From contig NC_092671.1 in assembly GCF_964355755.1 (NCBI RefSeq), positions 1,495,001-1,559,000 of the forward strand: DNA of 64,000 nt, written 5' to 3'. Of the stretch, positions 21,018-32,382 are shown piece after piece. A model generated the notes under the pieces. That model worked only from the letters and a program-made list of their open reading frames with translations, had not been told where the DNA came from and did no database searches. How positions within the stretch are numbered: the first letter of the stretch is position 1; every line of letters starts with the position of its first letter. A program made the position numbers and the translations under genes. The stretch is from Antedon mediterranea. Taxonomy: Eukaryota; Echinodermata; Crinoidea; Comatulida; Antedonidae.

Positions 21018-22536
21018 TCGCCGTCCTTTACTTTGACTGTTTTTGTAAAACAGTCAAATTCCGTAATTTAATGAGTACATATACAGAGCTGAATTTCTTT
21101 ATTTCGCTTTCCCACTGTCTTGTTTTATACTATTTATTGTTTTGTTAATTAACAGTGACACTGTTTATCACTTATTAAAGAAAGAACATCCCCAAGTACT
21201 TGAAATACACAATTAACTAATGAAACAACTCTGTGAACTAAAAGCTTTTTGATTGGATGAATAGAAATTGGATCAGATGAAGTAAACATGTCAATATAAA
21301 TTAAAACAGCACAGATATAGATTAAAGATTTATGTTAAATATATTGGTTGAAGAATCAGAAATACGAAAATGTTAGTGTAACAAGTTTCCGCAGGCAGAT
21401 TAAGCCTACAGTACTTGTGTAGTGGTGGAAGGAGTTGAGGGTAACCATGTTCCAAGTCTAAATTGCCTTTTCAGCCAGTCTTTTCATCTAGCACAACCTA
21501 GCACCATAACAATCTTCCGACCCCTTCTCTGTTTTGTTGGCAAAGTTAGTAATAATAACTATTCCTATAAAAAGCACATTAAATTTTACTTATTATATAT
21601 ATTTATTGAAGAAAATATGTGGTGTATTGCAGAAAAATGATTACCATTTTAATTTGTAATTTTTATATTGATTTTAGTGTTAAACGTGACAAACATGTTG
21701 CTTTTTGTGTATATAGGTTTAATTAGTTTGATCATAAAAAATTAATGGTTTCATAATCAATCAATTTAATTTGTGTCATACTTACATAATGTTATAGGGA
21801 AGAAAATACTCCAAATACAAATGAAATGTAGATCTCCCGATATAATAAATTATTTTTTGATTCATTCATTTGTATTGAAAGATGCTCATGTAAAATAAAT
21901 TTTATCTTCTGGACAGAGTGATATGTAATTTGCAATGTGATTAATATTGGATTTATCACTTTAGTTGTATTGGGAATTTAGGTATAAAGTACTCATTATT
22001 CCATTTTAAAATTCAATTTTAAATGAACTTTTAAAAAAAGAATTTAATTTAAAGACAATGTTTCCTTTTATTTTATAACAAGTTTAAATTTTGTATTGGC
22101 CTTGATGTTGGAATTCCTATATGTATGTGTGAGTGGGGTCAGTGTAGCCTACTCTCCCACATACTAACTTTGAGATGCTTAATCCAAATATTACATTTTG
22201 CCTGAAAACCATACTATCGTGACCCCTGGATTAAATTAAGCAATCTCCTTCAGTGCGATCCTAGTCAAGCTAAGAAGCTAACCCAGTCAAGGAAGTCCTT
22301 CAATAGTCGGCATATATGTGGATGCTAGAGAAGACTGCCTCTTGGATGCGACTGGCATCAGTTGAAGGAATGAAACTGTACTGTACTGTTCTATAACCAA
22401 TGCACATAAATATTGTTAGCCACCAAATGGTGTTAAAAGTAGCGTAGCTAAACTGTGTCTTGTTTAATAACAGTGTTTTTTTAATACGCAATTGAATTTC
22501 ACATGCGTAGTTAGTATGTCTGCATTGATATTATTG
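21018..22536. other. AT-rich non-coding stretch
   Basis: No gene, RNA or array is visible. Frames of 63-72 codons (21422-21640, 22300-22491) show no domain. Confidence 0.5.
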
Positions 22537-22686
22537 TAACTTTGTGATGTAACATCGTGGTGTCACTTTGTGATGTCACTTTGTGATGTCACATCGTCAT
22601 GTCATCGCTTTGTGATGTCACATCGTCGTGTCACTTTGTGATGTCACATCGTCGTGTCACTTTGTGATGTCACATCGTCGTGTCAC
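22537..22686. repeat. minisatellite of about 27 bp (cactttgtgatgtcacatcg)
   Basis: About five to six units of 'actttgtgatgtcacatcgtcgtgtc', with shortened units at the left edge. Each holds the near-palindrome gtgatgtcac (a CRE/ATF-like TGATGTCA motif). Confidence 0.9.
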
Positions 22687-23025
22687 AGTAAAATTAAACC
22701 TGCCATTCTAATTAGAGATCATACCGCAAACACTAAAACCTGATCGTGAATGTGCTATTATACTTTTATATACTATTATAATATTTATTAAAAGTAGGTC
22801 TCTATGACATAAAGCTAAGTGGCTTGGCATTTTTCTATTACTGCCTTTGGGCTAGAGACGTTCTAACTCACTACACCTTTTAATAGGTATTGTATTAGAA
22901 CGTGTTGTTGAATGCATTATAAACCACAACATGAATAAACTTGTATTATTTAGATTGCACATGTGCACCAGTTAAAACTGTAACCAAACAATACTGTATA
23001 GGGAGTGGAAAAAAGGGTGTCGAGG

Positions 23026-23192
23026 CAGTGGCGTAACAGCTATATGAGCGTTCACTGGCTAAACCCTGGGGCTTCAGAGCCGAATGGGCCCTAGAGCATA
23101 AGCTTTCCATTCAACTACCCAGCATACCGTAGGAGGGCTCCTTAGGAGTGCTAAACCAATGGTCTCTGCCCCTGTGGTACTGTATGCCATTA
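23026..23192 (+). mobile_element. hAT-like MITE with 8-bp target duplication
   Basis: Left end CAGTGGCGTA and right end TATGCCATTA (reverse complement TAATGGCATA, 7 of 10 matching). It is flanked by TGTCGAGG (23018-23025) and TGTAGAGG (23193-23200), an 8-bp duplication with one mismatch, the signature of hAT insertion. It is 167 bp and non-coding. A diverged relative lies at 4624-4745. Confidence 0.7.
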
Positions 23193-23200
23193 TGTAGAGG

Positions 23201-23707
23201 AGAGGAATTCAGAAAGACAAAGCAACATATATTATCATGTAAAACAGATTAATTTAGGTAAACATTTGTTCATACCCTATATGTGATTGCTTCAGGAATT
23301 CTCAACAAATACGCTTTTTTTCCATTTTTTATACAATAAATATGAATCATAATGAACCACCTGTACTATATTTTATGTGTGACATTGAAGGTCTACAGAA
23401 ATTGATTCATCATAAATAACAAAATACAAATTGTAACAGAAATATAAAATAAATTATATGTTTGGGTTTATTGGAATGTGAATTATTTTTATAATTTATG
23501 GTAATTTTCTCCAGAGATTTGAGTAAAAATGTTGGCCAATATATCCAGAAAAAAATTGAAATGAAAGAAGGAAGTAATGTTATAGAGTACTAAAGTGACA
23601 GTTTAAAACAGCAGAGAATAAAACAGCTAAACTTTGATCATTTTGTACATTAATTATTGTTGATATCATTTGACATTATGTAAGAGTAGACATCATGCAC
23701 GTAGTAG
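23201..23707. other. AT-rich non-coding stretch
   Basis: No gene or array is visible. Confidence 0.5.
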
Positions 23708-23860
23708 TCCTATGTAAGACATTATAGTAGGCCTATGTAAGACATTATAGTAGGCCTATGTAAGACATTATAGTAGGCCTATGTAAGACATTATAGTAGG
23801 CCTATGTAAGACATTATAGTAGGCCTATGTAAGACATTATAGTAGGCCTATGTAAGACAT
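23708..23860. repeat. 23-bp minisatellite (tatgtaagacattatagtaggcc), about 6.6 copies
   Basis: Near-identical units; the first is partly degenerate ('agtagtcc'). The homogeneity indicates recent expansion, so length polymorphism is expected. Confidence 0.92.
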
Positions 23861-26579
23861 AGCTTGCAAGTGGTAGCTTGGTGATTAACTTGTTTTATTC
23901 CAGGGTATTGATCAGAGATATGACTCAATATTAGGATTTACATACAGTAATCTCAAGTTGTGACTTTAAAAATAAGACATATTGATCTTGCATAGACATT
24001 AGTAAGTTCAATTGTTGTGTTGTAACCTTGGTAACCTAATCTGGGCTCTGATTGGTTAAAAGTTACAATTAGTAATCCTTAAAGTTAACTGCAGTATCTT
24101 GGTTCAAATAATCAATTAAAATAATAAATAATTTACTTCATTGCTTTAAATGTCAATTCAACAACAATACATTGTCACTTGCTATCCTAGTTTTAACAGG
24201 GAAATTTGTCTTCACATTACATCATGAAATGATATATTTATTTAAAAAACCTTTCATTTCCTTCTTTATGGAAATGTTTTATTTATGTATCAGGTGTCCA
24301 GTTCATCAGGGATTATGTTCATATTCAGCATCCTCACAAACAGAAATGAAAATATATTTAAGCTACTTTTAGATAAGGAAGTTTGTAATGGCCTCTCAAG
24401 GCAAAATCAATCCACACCAGAGGAAGTATTTTGAAAAACTCAAGTATCAATTGCTATAATATTCAGCATTTGGTATTGATTCATTGTAATTGGTGTAACA
24501 TTCAGTGTACCTGGATCTGCTTGTACCAAGTACTACTATTCATTCTTCCTACCAAATAATTACATCCTGCTGTTCCTATACATTTGAGTTCTACTGTAGC
24601 TAGTCAGGACATTACACAATATAAATTGAATGTTGAAGAATATCACTTTCAAATGCAAAGCCTAGAAAGCATTTTCATACCATTTCATTTATTTGTCTCA
24701 AGGTACAAAACAATAAAATTTACAGGCATCAAAACGAAAGGAACATGAGACAGGGAACCCGAAAAGTAAACAAAACCATAATAATTATTACATAATCGAT
24801 AAGTAGAGGTAGGGAATAATGAATGACCCACAATGCTTAGTGTGTAATTGTAAGTCATTTTAATTAGTGTTTGATAGTTTGTATTTATTTGAACTGTACC
24901 TAACCTACCTTTATACCAAACAGCATATTTTCCTTTTCACAATTTAATCACTGATTTTCAACCTAATCTTAATTGTCGTTTATCAGAATGAGAAGTAATT
25001 TGTCGTAAAATGAACACTTGAAATAATCCTACCCCATTAGGTGTTTAAAATCGACCTAAACAAAATCATATCTCCTTCCAATATTCGTTTAATTTACTCT
25101 CTTGATAATCTATCATCTGTAGATGATGCTTCTTCTTATCTTGCTATACTCATTAGCAAATTGCTTTAATTAAACATGCTCACTTCTAAGTGGAGCATGT
25201 CGAATGACAGCAATCAACTTGAGTACAACATTCCAAATTTTAATTACTTATAATCACTTTTGACACTAACTATTAATAATGAAAGGCTGCCCATCAAGTA
25301 ATTACTTTACTAGGCTCAGAGTATCTGACAAAAAAGTAGCTTAGCTAAGTAATAAAGTATGTACCTTTAGTGGGTCATGGGGAGATTCCTGTACCCAATG
25401 ATAATTACCTTACTAGACTAGTATCTGACAAAATAGCAGCTTAACTCAACATCTTAAAAGTCGTGGTAAGTCATGTCTCGGGTCCATTCTATAGTCGCCG
25501 TACAGATAGGCTGCCACAACAGTACTTCTATGAATGGATGGCTAGTTGGTGACAAGAACGCTAGTTGATCATACCCAGTGCTAGTACCGTTTTGATTTTA
25601 CGATCATTCGAGAAACCACCTCACAACATTTAGGAAATTTGTTCTTAACATTTTTGCAAATGCTTATATTTCTGAATTTAATGATGCCTCTATCCTAAAC
25701 CACTATGCTTGCTGTATGTACCTCACAAGTAAACAAAATGCCCAAACATACAAGTCAGAATTGGAACAGTGTGCAAGTGCTACAAGTTTCAATTTTTAAT
25801 TGGAACACTGCTCCAAAAAGAAAACGATTTATGTAATATTCCATAATGGATGCATTTATTAGTAGTTATTGTTAAATACAGCTATTCTAATTTCTTCTTG
25901 TCTAATAATTAATCAAAAGAAGAATAATTCTGCTGAACGGAAATTACTCATTTGCATGCAGTTTTATTAGAAAGCTGTGGATAACAACTCATACATTATT
26001 TATGATATTAATACCTTTATTATTCTATCGACGTTGTCATATTCTTTCTTTTCTCTTCTTATTTTCATTATAAAATGTCTCAATGTTTTATTCATCATTT
26101 CATAATCTTTATTTTATTATAATTCCTCTCTATATTTTTTCAATATTTTTTTTCCTTGTGAAATATTTTTATTTTTTCTCAATTCTCATTACTTTGTAAT
26201 TGTGTTACCATAGTAAATAAGAGACTATTGTGAACCCTTTATGTTGTTGCAGCCATTTAGTTGTTATATTACAATATATTATATAAACACAGTGCAAACT
26301 TACATGCATTCAAATAATGCCTGAAATTTAATAGTTAATTGTTGTACTGTCAATTCACCTGAACACTCTAACTTCCCTAAAATAGGGAGCTGCGGAATTG
26401 TGACAATACTTGGAGCCTACACATTGTTATGTTGTTGGTTGTCATCTGGACTTAGAAACAACTAAGACTGTGTTTAAGAATACAGTGAGGAAGCACTGCG
26501 ACTGCGATCGAAAAAATTAATTTACATGACGTAACTTGTTCCTAGGTCTTTGGTCGTAGCCAATCAAAAGAGGGCTGCA
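23861..26579. other. AT-rich non-coding stretch with a local duplication
   Basis: No supported gene. Around 24690-24790 an A-rich block preceded by 'catttcatttatttgtctc' could be an antisense retroposon 3' end (weak). At 25291-25346 and 25397-25449 a block of about 55 bp ('aattac-ttactag-ctc-agtatctgacaaaa-agc-gctta') is duplicated. A 66-codon frame at 24172-24372 has no domain. Confidence 0.45.
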
Positions 26580-26850
26580 AAGTGTGTGTGAGCCAATGGC
26601 ACTACCTTACTATCCTGGAAACATCAAAGGAGGGGTGGGAAGTGCGTGTGAGCCAATGGCACTACCTTCTTACTATCCTGGAAACATCAAAGGAGAGGTG
26701 GGAAGTGCGTGTGAGCCAATTGCACTACCATCTTACTATCCTGGAAACATCAAAGGAGGGGTGGGAAGTGTGTGTGAGCCAATGGCACTACCATCTTACT
26801 ATCCTGGAAACATCAAAGGAGGGGTGGGAAGTGCGTGCGAGACCCAATAA
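26580..26850. repeat. 60-63-bp minisatellite, about 4.4 copies
   Basis: Units of 'gtgagccaatggcactacc', then 'ttactatcctggaaacatca', then 'aaggaggggtgggaagtg'. The first unit lacks a 'ttc' triplet present later. Each unit carries a CCAAT box-like agccaatg and a G-rich block. Open plus frames at 26582-26902 and 26584-26850 follow from the period being a multiple of three. Confidence 0.9.
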
Positions 26851-27124
26851 CGCCACCTTTGCAATATCCTTGGGACACACCCAGCATATAATACATTATT
26901 AAATTTTTTATTTGGTTCGCTTTTTATCAATACGATGACAGCGTTTATCATGACAAAAAGTAAAAATGATTGAACGCGTTGAATGTAGGTTAGAAACATC
27001 ACGCCACACATTCTATGATTGGGTTCAAGATACCTTATTACACTCCTATATTAATAATTCATCTCTTCTCTTTTTATGCTTACCATTTCATTGAATGCAC
27101 GTTTCGCATGCTGTCTATCTATTT

Positions 27125-27260
27125 ACCAACCAGAGATTTATTTATTTATTTCAACAATATTTTACAAGGGTGGTCCATCCAGCCGAAGCTGGTCATTAGG
27201 GACCCTAAAAAAATACATCATGACGAGACATAAACATGAAACAATAACAATTAAATTTAA
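27125..27260 (-). mobile_element. antisense LINE-like 3' end
   Basis: On the minus strand the text runs through 'ccagcttcggctggatggac' and 'cccttgtaaaatattgttga' into aataaataaataaat. A segment of the same type ('tgctggatggatgaccctc' then (taaa)-rich tail) occurs at 34.05 kb. This suggests the truncated 3' end of a non-LTR retrotransposon or a SINE sharing its tail. Confidence 0.5.
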
Positions 27261-27414
27261 ATAAGCGAACCACTGTATTACCTTTGTTTAAATATACTTT
27301 ATGAGAACAAAGTTACAATATTACAGATCTTCTCAGTCAAAGCCCTATGTAATAAAATAGTCATGGGGAAGATTTTGTGTATTATCTTTGAGATATGAAG
27401 TAAAGAGGGCTTTT

Positions 27415-27608
27415 TGATGAGGATGACACCTTCTGGCCCTTCCTCTCTCCTTATACAACTATATACAACACCTCCTCTCTGCATGGAGGTTTACCTCCAT
27501 GCTCTCTCCTTATACAACCTATTCTTCTTAATGAGAATGCCTGACACCCTCTGTCCCTCCTCTTTCCATGGAGGTTTACCTCCATGCTCTCTCCTTATAC
27601 AACCTATT
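27415..27608. repeat. tandem duplication with embedded palindrome
   Basis: About two copies of a block of roughly 100 bp containing 'ccttatacaac', a pyrimidine-rich run and the inverted motif catggaggtttacctccatg (twice, near 27480 and 27567). The palindrome has 8-bp arms and a 4-nt centre. Confidence 0.8.
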
Positions 27609-28394
27609 TTCCACATTTTCAACATAGGCCTGTTGAATCTGCTCATACTTGAAACAAAATAACAAGAGATAGATAAATTAGTAAAACTACTAAATTACTA
27701 AAACCAAATGGGACTTGACAATGACAGCCATGTAACTAATTTGTGCTTATTTGTCTGTAGTAGTGTAAGTTAGGTTTGATATTTGTGAATTAATTTTCTG
27801 TCATTAAAAACCATCATCGGTAGACCTGTATAATCCTGTCTGGGCGCCTTGTAATACAAATTTTAATATATATTTCTTCTTTTCCTTTTAAGATATGGAA
27901 ATAAAGATGAATAGTCAATGATGTGTGTCAGATTAATTATAAAAGCTAATCCCAAGCTTACTGACCAAACTGCTTCTTCCAGTATTGGTAAGTAAAGTCA
28001 ATGAGCCAAATGTGTATTTTTATTTTTAATTATGAAATTTAGGTGTTTTCCTTTCCTCGTTTTTTTTGTGGTTGATGACTTACATGACACAGATGATCAA
28101 GGGATAGTGTTTTCCAAAAGTTGGCAGTATTATTTCTGGCTGTTTTACTTTATTGTTAATATATTATTTGTGTATCTCCATTGAGATCCAACCCACATCA
28201 TTATCATCACTTTTTCTGTAATTTGCCTTTGGACTTAAGTGGGCTTAAATGACACAGAGTTTGATCTTTTAAATGACACAGAGTTTGATCTTGCCTGTCC
28301 ACACTACCATTTTAGTCATTTTTATTAATTGTATTGATGATGATGATGATAATGATAAAAAATGATTTTCCTTGCACCAACCATGTATACTAAG
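27609..28394. other. AT-rich stretch with a small tandem duplication
   Basis: No gene. The phrase 'aaatgacacagagtttgatctt' is repeated twice at about 28248-28293, and (tga)n occurs near 28335. Confidence 0.5.
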
Positions 28395-28396
28395 TA

Positions 28397-29248
28397 CCGT
28401 ATATTTCGGTGTATAAGTCGCACTTTTGACACGCAAATTTGACCTCTAAATTAAGGGTGCGTCTTATACACCGAACATAAATGCCTCACCACACAGATTG
28501 TACATAGGCCTAGGCCTAGTAGGCTATCGTCACCTCGTTTGCTAGGCCTGAGTAGGCTTAGCTACAGTAACTAACTAACGTAACGGCAACCTGCTTCTGC
28601 CTAGTTTTCAAGTCATTTTAGCATGATGTTATACTAAATATGATGAAAAGATTTGTTCATTATGGCGCTTCGATAAAATTTCATTTGTAAACGTTTACGT
28701 AATTGGAATAGTATTTATTTATACAGTAGTTATACGCACGATCGCCGTACCCCAAGCGCAAGCCCTTTTTTTGGTGTGGTGGCCACATGGTGTACGGTAT
28801 TCGACTAGTATATTCTCCAGGTGATTATAGCATGGACCTAGCGTACAAACTTCTCAGATACATAGATACTAATCGAATACGATTTTCCGTGAAAACGTGC
28901 GCCCTCTCGAAATGATCGAGCGAGGCTAGCGCCCACACACGTGCGTGTTTACACACACGGTCATGCACTCGATGTTGCGGCGAAACTCATGAATAACAAG
29001 TTAGAAAGAACTTGTTGAGGCTGGGCGCGGCCGAGCCTAGGTAAGAAAAAACCTAAATAAAGGACGCCGTTGTAGATATTACAAAATATATTATTACAAT
29101 GATATTGATTACAATTTAAAAAAAACATTGTTTTGATGAAATATAGGGTGCGTCTTATACATCGACGATATAAAAAATACCGATATTTTACTCTCAGTTA
29201 GGGGGTGCGTCTTATACACAGGTGCGACGTATACACCGAAATATACGG
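28397..29248. mobile_element. 852-bp non-autonomous DNA transposon, TA target site
   Basis: Left end CCGTATATTTCGGTGTATAA and right end, reverse-complemented, CCGTATATTTCGGTGTATAC. The inverted similarity extends into 'gtcgcac'. TA flanks both ends (28395-28396 and 29249-29250). Inside, 'gggtgcgtcttatac' is repeated near both ends (about 28445, 29147 and 29200), and the centre is CpG-rich. TA duplication and end structure fit the Tc1/mariner/pogo group. No transposase frame is present. Confidence 0.85.
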
Positions 29249-29250
29249 TA

Positions 29251-30083
29251 TATATTTAAAATTCAATATTTATACCTGAATTCAGTTTCTAATAGTATTA
29301 ACTTTTGCCATGGAGATGGTGGCCTAGAGATTATAATGCCATTATCACTAATTAGTTAAAAAGCTTATTATACTATACTGTTTTTGATGATCTGTATACA
29401 TTAATATTCTGGACAGAAATATTGCTGCATGAGCCTGTATCGCATCATTGCAAAACCTGAGTATAATTTGTGCAAAAGCATGATCTTACCAATTTATATT
29501 TCTTTCGGCAAAGCTAAAAGATAAAAATAGCTGAAGGGAAAAAAAGCTTTAATCTTAAAACAACATGAAGTAATGATTTCACTAATGTTAATTACATCGG
29601 GAAAGTAAATGTTACTGTCGTCGGCAGGCTCACTTCACTATCAATTGTCAATTGCAGCTACTTCAACCACGGCGGCGGCTAATTCATCCATTCTTCAACC
29701 TTGACTTTTATACATCTGAAGTACTCACATGATTGTTGATATTCTTTCTTAAAGAATACAATAACAAATTAAATTTATAATCTTCAATAGTTAATTATTC
29801 CATGGACAAATGTTCATTTGTCTTTGATTGTGCACCTAATTGTTGTCTTTCTGTTATTGTTGTTTCAAGTGGCTATCTTAACATTCACATATTACAAACT
29901 AATTGCAATGGTCATCTGCTTCATTTGCATCTTCAAATTGATGTAATATATTTGTCAATTTCATGACTCATTTTAGCCATTCACCTCACTTTAATTAGTG
30001 TCTATTGTCTAGCAAGAATTAATTATCTGACTTCAACTTTGTTAAATTTATTTCAAAAACATTCAGATAAGTATTAATAGGAG
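29251..30083. other. AT-rich non-coding stretch
   Basis: No gene or array is visible. Confidence 0.5.
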
Positions 30084-30214
30084 CAGTAGTAGCCACAACA
30101 AAAAAAGTGGTGCGGTTTTCTTTAAGAAAAGGGAACAATCTCTGTTTAAGCCACTGGGTTGTTAAAGGCCTCTTTCAAAAAGTGAAATAAACCGTACTGG
30201 TGGCTACAGCCCTG
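30084..30214. mobile_element. hAT-like MITE, 131 bp
   Basis: Left end CAGTAGTAGCCAC and right end GTGGCTACAGCCCTG (reverse complement CAGGGCTGTAGCCAC). It is flanked by AATAGGAG (30076-30083) and AATAGTAG (30215-30222), an 8-bp duplication with one mismatch. Inner blocks 'gtgcggttt' and 'aaaccgtac' are also inverted. It has no coding capacity. Confidence 0.7.
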
Positions 30215-30477
30215 AATAGTAGTCAAAACAAGTATAAGGGTTGAGAATGTCTCAATGTCTTTTGTTGATATTCGCCATGCAAACCTTTAAACAATGATGC
30301 AGTAATAATGTAGTATTTTATTTTAAACATTTATTAAATAATAAAGTATGATACAAGCCTTTACTTCTGTAAATTTAGAAGTAAACAGTTTATTGCTACT
30401 TTGCTATTAAATTAAAAGGTATTATACCGAACATAAATTAAATTCTCTCTCTAAATCAATAATAGTTTAATACAAAC

Positions 30478-30570
30478 CACTTTCTCTTCCCCACTTTTCT
30501 TTTCCCCCACTTTTCCTTTCCTGCTTTTTTTGCTTTTTCTTTTTCTCCTTTCCTCGCTTTTTCCTCTCCC
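30478..30570 (+). repeat. polypyrimidine tract
   Basis: About 93 bp consisting almost only of C and T with scattered A and G, such as 'cttttcctttcctgc' and 'ttttctccttt'. It is a candidate triplex-forming tract. It could also be a polypyrimidine run upstream of a splice acceptor, but no exon follows. Confidence 0.6.
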
Positions 30571-31753
30571 TTATATAAAAAACCTTACATTAGATGTTTG
30601 TAAAATGAGAATCAGTTAAGTCTAAGTACAGTAATGGAAAATACTGTGACGTAGCTTGTTGTGACGTATTACGTTATTTAAAGAATCTGGAAATACTCTG
30701 GCATTAACCTTTGTCTCCCCTGACAATTGAGATAGTACACATCTTACTAAGAAGTCAACTACAAACAAGGCTTTGTTTACTAACAACAAAAATGTATTTC
30801 TTGAGAATTTCTTTCAAATTTTGCTTACTTCATTGTATTATTTATGATATTCTCTACACAAGTAAAATAAAAGAAAAGTAGCTAAAGGAAACTTTTTGTT
30901 TTAATAATTAAAAAAGTAATGGGTGTTTGTGGGTGGGGGAATGACATGTTACAGTTTGGCATAACCTACAGTAGGTTTGACAAGCTGGAAAATTCATGGA
31001 CACTACTACTGGAAAAGAAACCCATTAATAACTTAGCGTACATGCCTGATTTGTAAAAAAAAAAGTAAAATATTTAGTGCCAATAATTTGTTGCAATGGT
31101 AATTATTAATTTACTGTACCCAGCGTGTATATTTTATATCTCATGATATTAACTTAATATTTAAATAACTTTCAAATTAAATACAATTTACAATTGCCAA
31201 AAGTAATTATTATTTGCATTTTCTCTTCCCTTCTCTGTCTTTCAATCTTTCTCTTCCCATTAATTTACATGAGGATCCTATACACCAGAGGGTGACTTTT
31301 AAATAATTACCGTACCATGCATTTAACAATAGTACACATTAGTCCTCAAGGTAACCTCAATATGGTTTGACAGTTGTATTACAGAAGAAGCTTTACAAAT
31401 ATATTCATAAGCCTCTATAGTAGCAGTTCCTTCAGTAGCTTATACTACTGTATTTACTATCTACTAAATATGTTATTTATTGAAATATTTTAGCATTATA
31501 CCCTGCCTGGATATTTATTACTTCTCTTTAATTTATTGAACAATTTGCTCTTTGTAGCCTGACGTCTCCCACTCTTTCACATCTTGACTCTGTACACCTA
31601 CCTATTCATTTCAATGTATCCCTTGCTATTCACTGGTATTCTTGATTTATTAGTACATTTAGTAGAAAAGAAAAAATCTGTTTTGCACAATCAGCTCTTT
31701 GTATGCTGATGTTTCCTGCTTCGTTTCATTTATGTACCATGTTGAAATTATTC
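30571..31753. other. AT-rich non-coding stretch
   Basis: No gene, RNA or array is visible. Confidence 0.5.
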
Positions 31754-31755
31754 TA

Positions 31756-31943
31756 CTGCAGTTACTGCAGTAACTACATTTTTTGTTACTTTTTAACCTT
31801 GTTTATGCAAGTGTTTAGCAAATTGTTTTCTGGGAATTATTATCATACACACTGTTTATTGCAGTGACTGCCTCATAAACTTCTACATTGAAACAACATT
31901 ATATTATTGCAGTAAAAATGTAAAGTTACTGCGGTAACTGCAG
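31756..31943. mobile_element. 188-bp MITE-like hairpin element
   Basis: Ends are CTGCAGTTACTGCAGTAACT and, reverse-complemented, CTGCAGTTACCGCAGTAACT. The inverted similarity continues into 'acattttt'. TA flanks both ends. Each arm also holds an internal repeat of 'ctgcagtta/ctgcagtaa', so arms can pair with themselves as well as with each other. Confidence 0.6.
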
Positions 31944-32089
31944 TACATATGTTTTGACATAGCCTATGATCATATCTTATGGCATGAGAAGAATGATGAT
32001 GCTAACAATCTCAATTGTCATTGACAGAAATGATGACAAGAACATTAATTAAAAATGGTGAGGATGGTAGAAATGGTGACAATGTCAAT

Positions 32090-32382
32090 TATGGTGACAC
32101 TGACAATGATGGTCACAATGACAATGATGGTCACAATGACAATGATTGTCACAATGACAATGATGGTCACAATGACAATGATGGTCACAATGACAATGAT
32201 GGTCACAATGACAATGATGGTCACAATGACAATGATGGTCACAGTGACAATGATGGTCACAGTGACAATGATGGTCACACTGACAATGATGGTCACAGTG
32301 ACAATGATGGTCACAGTGACAATGATGGTCACACTGACAATGATGGTCACACTGACAATGATGGTCACACTGACAATGTCCA
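32090..32382 (+). repeat. 18-bp minisatellite (aatgacaatgatggtcac), about 16 copies
   Basis: Units vary at one site (cacaatgac, cacagtgac, cacactgac). The plus frame 32015-32407 reads as an Asn/Asp/Gly/His hexapeptide repeat with a non-repeat start and a unique C-terminal tail. Other frames on both strands are also open. The Asp/Asn pattern superficially recalls calcium-binding repeats, but nothing else supports a protein. Confidence 0.9.

Noticed and set aside
22537-23860. CRISPR array
   Set aside because: Units are adjacent without variable spacers, in eukaryotic-looking DNA; these are minisatellites.
26582-26902. Repeat protein with SQWHYLTILETSKEGWEV units
   Set aside because: Open only because unit lengths are 60 and 63 bp; the second plus frame is open too.
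27015-27035. tRNA-like box B (gggttcaagatac)
   Set aside because: No usable box A upstream, and no tRNA-like folding around it.
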